Positions 62,759 through 64,000 of a stretch of 64,000 bases of DNA are shown here, one piece after another. The stretch comes from Roseobacter sp. GAI101 (GTDB taxonomy: Bacteria > Pseudomonadota > Alphaproteobacteria > Rhodobacterales > Rhodobacteraceae): assembly GCF_000156335.1 (NCBI RefSeq), contig NZ_DS999213.1, positions 460,529 through 524,528 of the forward strand, written 5' to 3'. Below the pieces are notes generated by a model. That model saw only the letters and a program-made list of their open reading frames with translations, did not search any database and had not been told where the DNA came from. Position 1 is the first letter of the stretch. Each line of letters begins with the position of its first letter. The translations under genes were made by a program, and so were the position numbers.

Positions 62759-64000
62759 ATGTACCGACCTGCGCCCTCATCCCCCGAAATGCCCTTGTCT
62801 GTCAGCTGGCGCGTCCGGCTGGCAATCGGCATTCTGCTTGTCATTGCAGTCTGTACGATCTCGATCACCAATAAGCTGCTGACAGACAGGTTTACCGACA
62901 GCACGCGCAACCGTGCCGAATTGCGGATCGCCCTGTACAGCGGCAACCTGCTGGCCGAATTACGCCAGAACGCCATCGTGCCGCAATTGCTGGCCCGCGA
63001 TCCTGCCCTGATCGAGGCGTTGACGCGGTCGGATTATTCCCTGTCCACCCAGCGATTGATTTCCTTTGTGGAGGAGATCGGGGCGGCGTCCTTGATGCTT
63101 TATGATATCGACGGGCGCACGGTTGCGGCGACAGATCGCAACCGGCTGGGATCATCGCACCGGCTTGAGCCCTATTTCGTTGATGCGGTCCGGGCGAATG
63201 CGACGGTCTTCAGCGTCATTCCGCGGTCTACCGGCGGCTATAGGTTCTTTTATTCGCGGCGCATTCAGGAAGGCGGGGCGACCCTTGGTGTCATCGCGGC
63301 CGAGGTTGACTTGCAGCGCTTCGAGCGAGCCTGGGCCGGCATTTCCGACGCGGTCATCGTGACCGACAGCACCGGCGATATCATCATGGCGACGGAACCG
63401 CGCTGGCGGGGCCTGACCGAGACGGAAGCCCTGTCGAACCAGACCCCGCAAAGCGCCATCGAGCGCGCGATCAAGGCCACAGCCGATTGGACGGCCTTGC
63501 CGCCCGATGCGTATCTGCAGGGCGAGGCCGTGATGCGGCTGTCCTCGCGGATACCGTTCCGTGGCTGGCGGATCACAAGTTACACCACCTATTCGTCCGT
63601 GCGTGAAAAGGTGAACGGCGTCCTGGCGCTCGAGGTGATGGGGTTTGCCATCCTGCTGGCGCTGACCTTTTATGCGCTTAGCCGTCGCACGGCGGGCAGG
63701 GCGGCGCTGTTCCAGCGTGAATCCGCCGAATTGCGTGCCTTGAACGTGGCGCTTCAGCGCGAGATCGCGGAACGCAAACGGGTGCAGCAGACCCTTGCCG
63801 TGGCCGAACAGACGCTGGAACAATCTAGCAAGCTTGCCGCCTTGGGCGAGATGTCAGCCGCGGTCAGTCACGAGCTGAACCAACCGCTGGCGGCGATGAA
63901 AACCTATCTGGCGGGCGCGCGCTTGCTGATGCGGCGCAACCGTCTGGACGAGGCTTTGTCGTCATTCGGGCGCATCGATGATCTGATCGAGCGCATGGGC
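62759..64000 (+). CDS. dctB: C4-dicarboxylate sensor histidine kinase DctB-like (5' part)
   Basis: At least 414 residues, running off the window end. A first membrane helix (VRLAIGILLVIAVCTISI, about residues 19-36) is followed by a periplasmic PAS-like sensor domain (LMLYDIDGRTVAATD, EPYFVDAVRANATVFSV), a second helix (VMGFAILLALTFYAL), a coiled-coil linker and the dimerisation domain with the phospho-acceptor His in AAVSHELNQPLAAMKTYL (about residue 371). This layout is that of DctB, which with DctD switches on C4-dicarboxylate uptake; a related ligand is possible. The ATG at 62759 is used; ATG at 62789 is possible. Confidence 0.82.
   Translation, partial: MYRPAPSSPEMPLSVSWRVRLAIGILLVIAVCTISITNKLLTDRFTDSTRNRAELRIALYSGNLLAELRQNAIVPQLLARDPALIEALTRSDYSLSTQRLISFVEEIGAASLMLYDIDGRTVAATDRNRLGSSHRLEPYFVDAVRANATVFSVIPRSTGGYRFFYSRRIQEGGATLGVIAAEVDLQRFERAWAGISDAVIVTDSTGDIIMATEPRWRGLTETEALSNQTPQSAIERAIKATADWTALPPDAYLQGEAVMRLSSRIPFRGWRITSYTTYSSVREKVNGVLALEVMGFAILLALTFYALSRRTAGRAALFQRESAELRALNVALQREIAERKRVQQTLAVAEQTLEQSSKLAALGEMSAAVSHELNQPLAAMKTYLAGARLLMRRNRLDEALSSFGRIDDLIERMG

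Overview
This 64 kb window is a chromosomal stretch from an alphaproteobacterium, almost certainly a marine Roseobacter-group member of the Rhodobacteraceae. GC is high (around 60% by eye). The gene orders yfgM-bamB-der, yajC-secD-secF-(TSUP)-Mth938-ccmABCDG, purM-purN-rnd and soxB/D/A/G are typical of that group. So are a DmdB-like acyl-CoA ligase, DUF1476 (ATPase zeta subunit), DUF1638, a solitary Hint-domain protein and several DUF families. The genus cannot be fixed from the sequence alone.

Layout. 0-5 kb: 3' end of pgi, an NhaP-type antiporter, a GNAT acetyltransferase, a thioesterase and a dmdB-like CoA ligase. 5.1-6.3 kb: gene-poor, AT-richer DNA with inverted and direct repeats and a decayed-looking reading frame. 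6.3-11.3 kb: dusA, a TSUP exporter coupled to a 2OG-oxygenase-like gene, a small unknown gene, and the operon ccmI-ruvX-DUF1289. 11.5-18 kb: sarcosine oxidase soxB-(small membrane protein)-soxD-soxA-soxG, then sodB. 18-28.5 kb: LOG family, LysM protein, Atm1-type ABC exporter, Bcr/CflA transporter and an RND efflux pair. 28.7-36 kb: yfgM-like, bamB-like, der, a TspO-like protein, serS and a membrane-anchored pentapeptide protein. 36.3-43.1 kb: protein export (yajC, secD, secF) followed by cytochrome c maturation (ccmABCDG). 43.3-50.6 kb: DUF3445, a MltB-like transglycosylase, glnB-glnA, a Hint protein, a methyltransferase, tRNA-Leu(UAG) and tRNA-Met(CAU). 50.7-64 kb: purM, purN, rnd, sufE, a DUF1638/corrinoid-protein/homocysteine-methyltransferase group that looks like a split methionine synthase, a radical SAM gene, an MprF-like protein, ATPase zeta subunit, purC, purS, purQ and the 5' part of a dctB-type sensor kinase.

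Themes. Much of the window handles one-carbon and nitrogen metabolism: sarcosine demethylation, DMSP-type CoA ligation, methionine synthesis, folate-dependent purine synthesis and glnBA. The rest is envelope biogenesis and export.

Most notable observations: (1) a 22-base motif present four times in non-coding gaps (1064, 13573, 54758, 61788), with looser relatives near 43.2 and 44.7 kb; (2) loss of the catalytic Glu codon in pgi; (3) secD broken by two one-base deletions and the homocysteine methyltransferase by one inserted base, all at short homopolymers, which points to base-calling error or very recent decay; (4) a small membrane-protein gene with its own palindrome and terminator sitting inside the sarcosine oxidase operon. 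No CRISPR array, rRNA operon, insertion sequence or prophage was seen, and nothing that is clearly a new multi-gene defence or mobile system.
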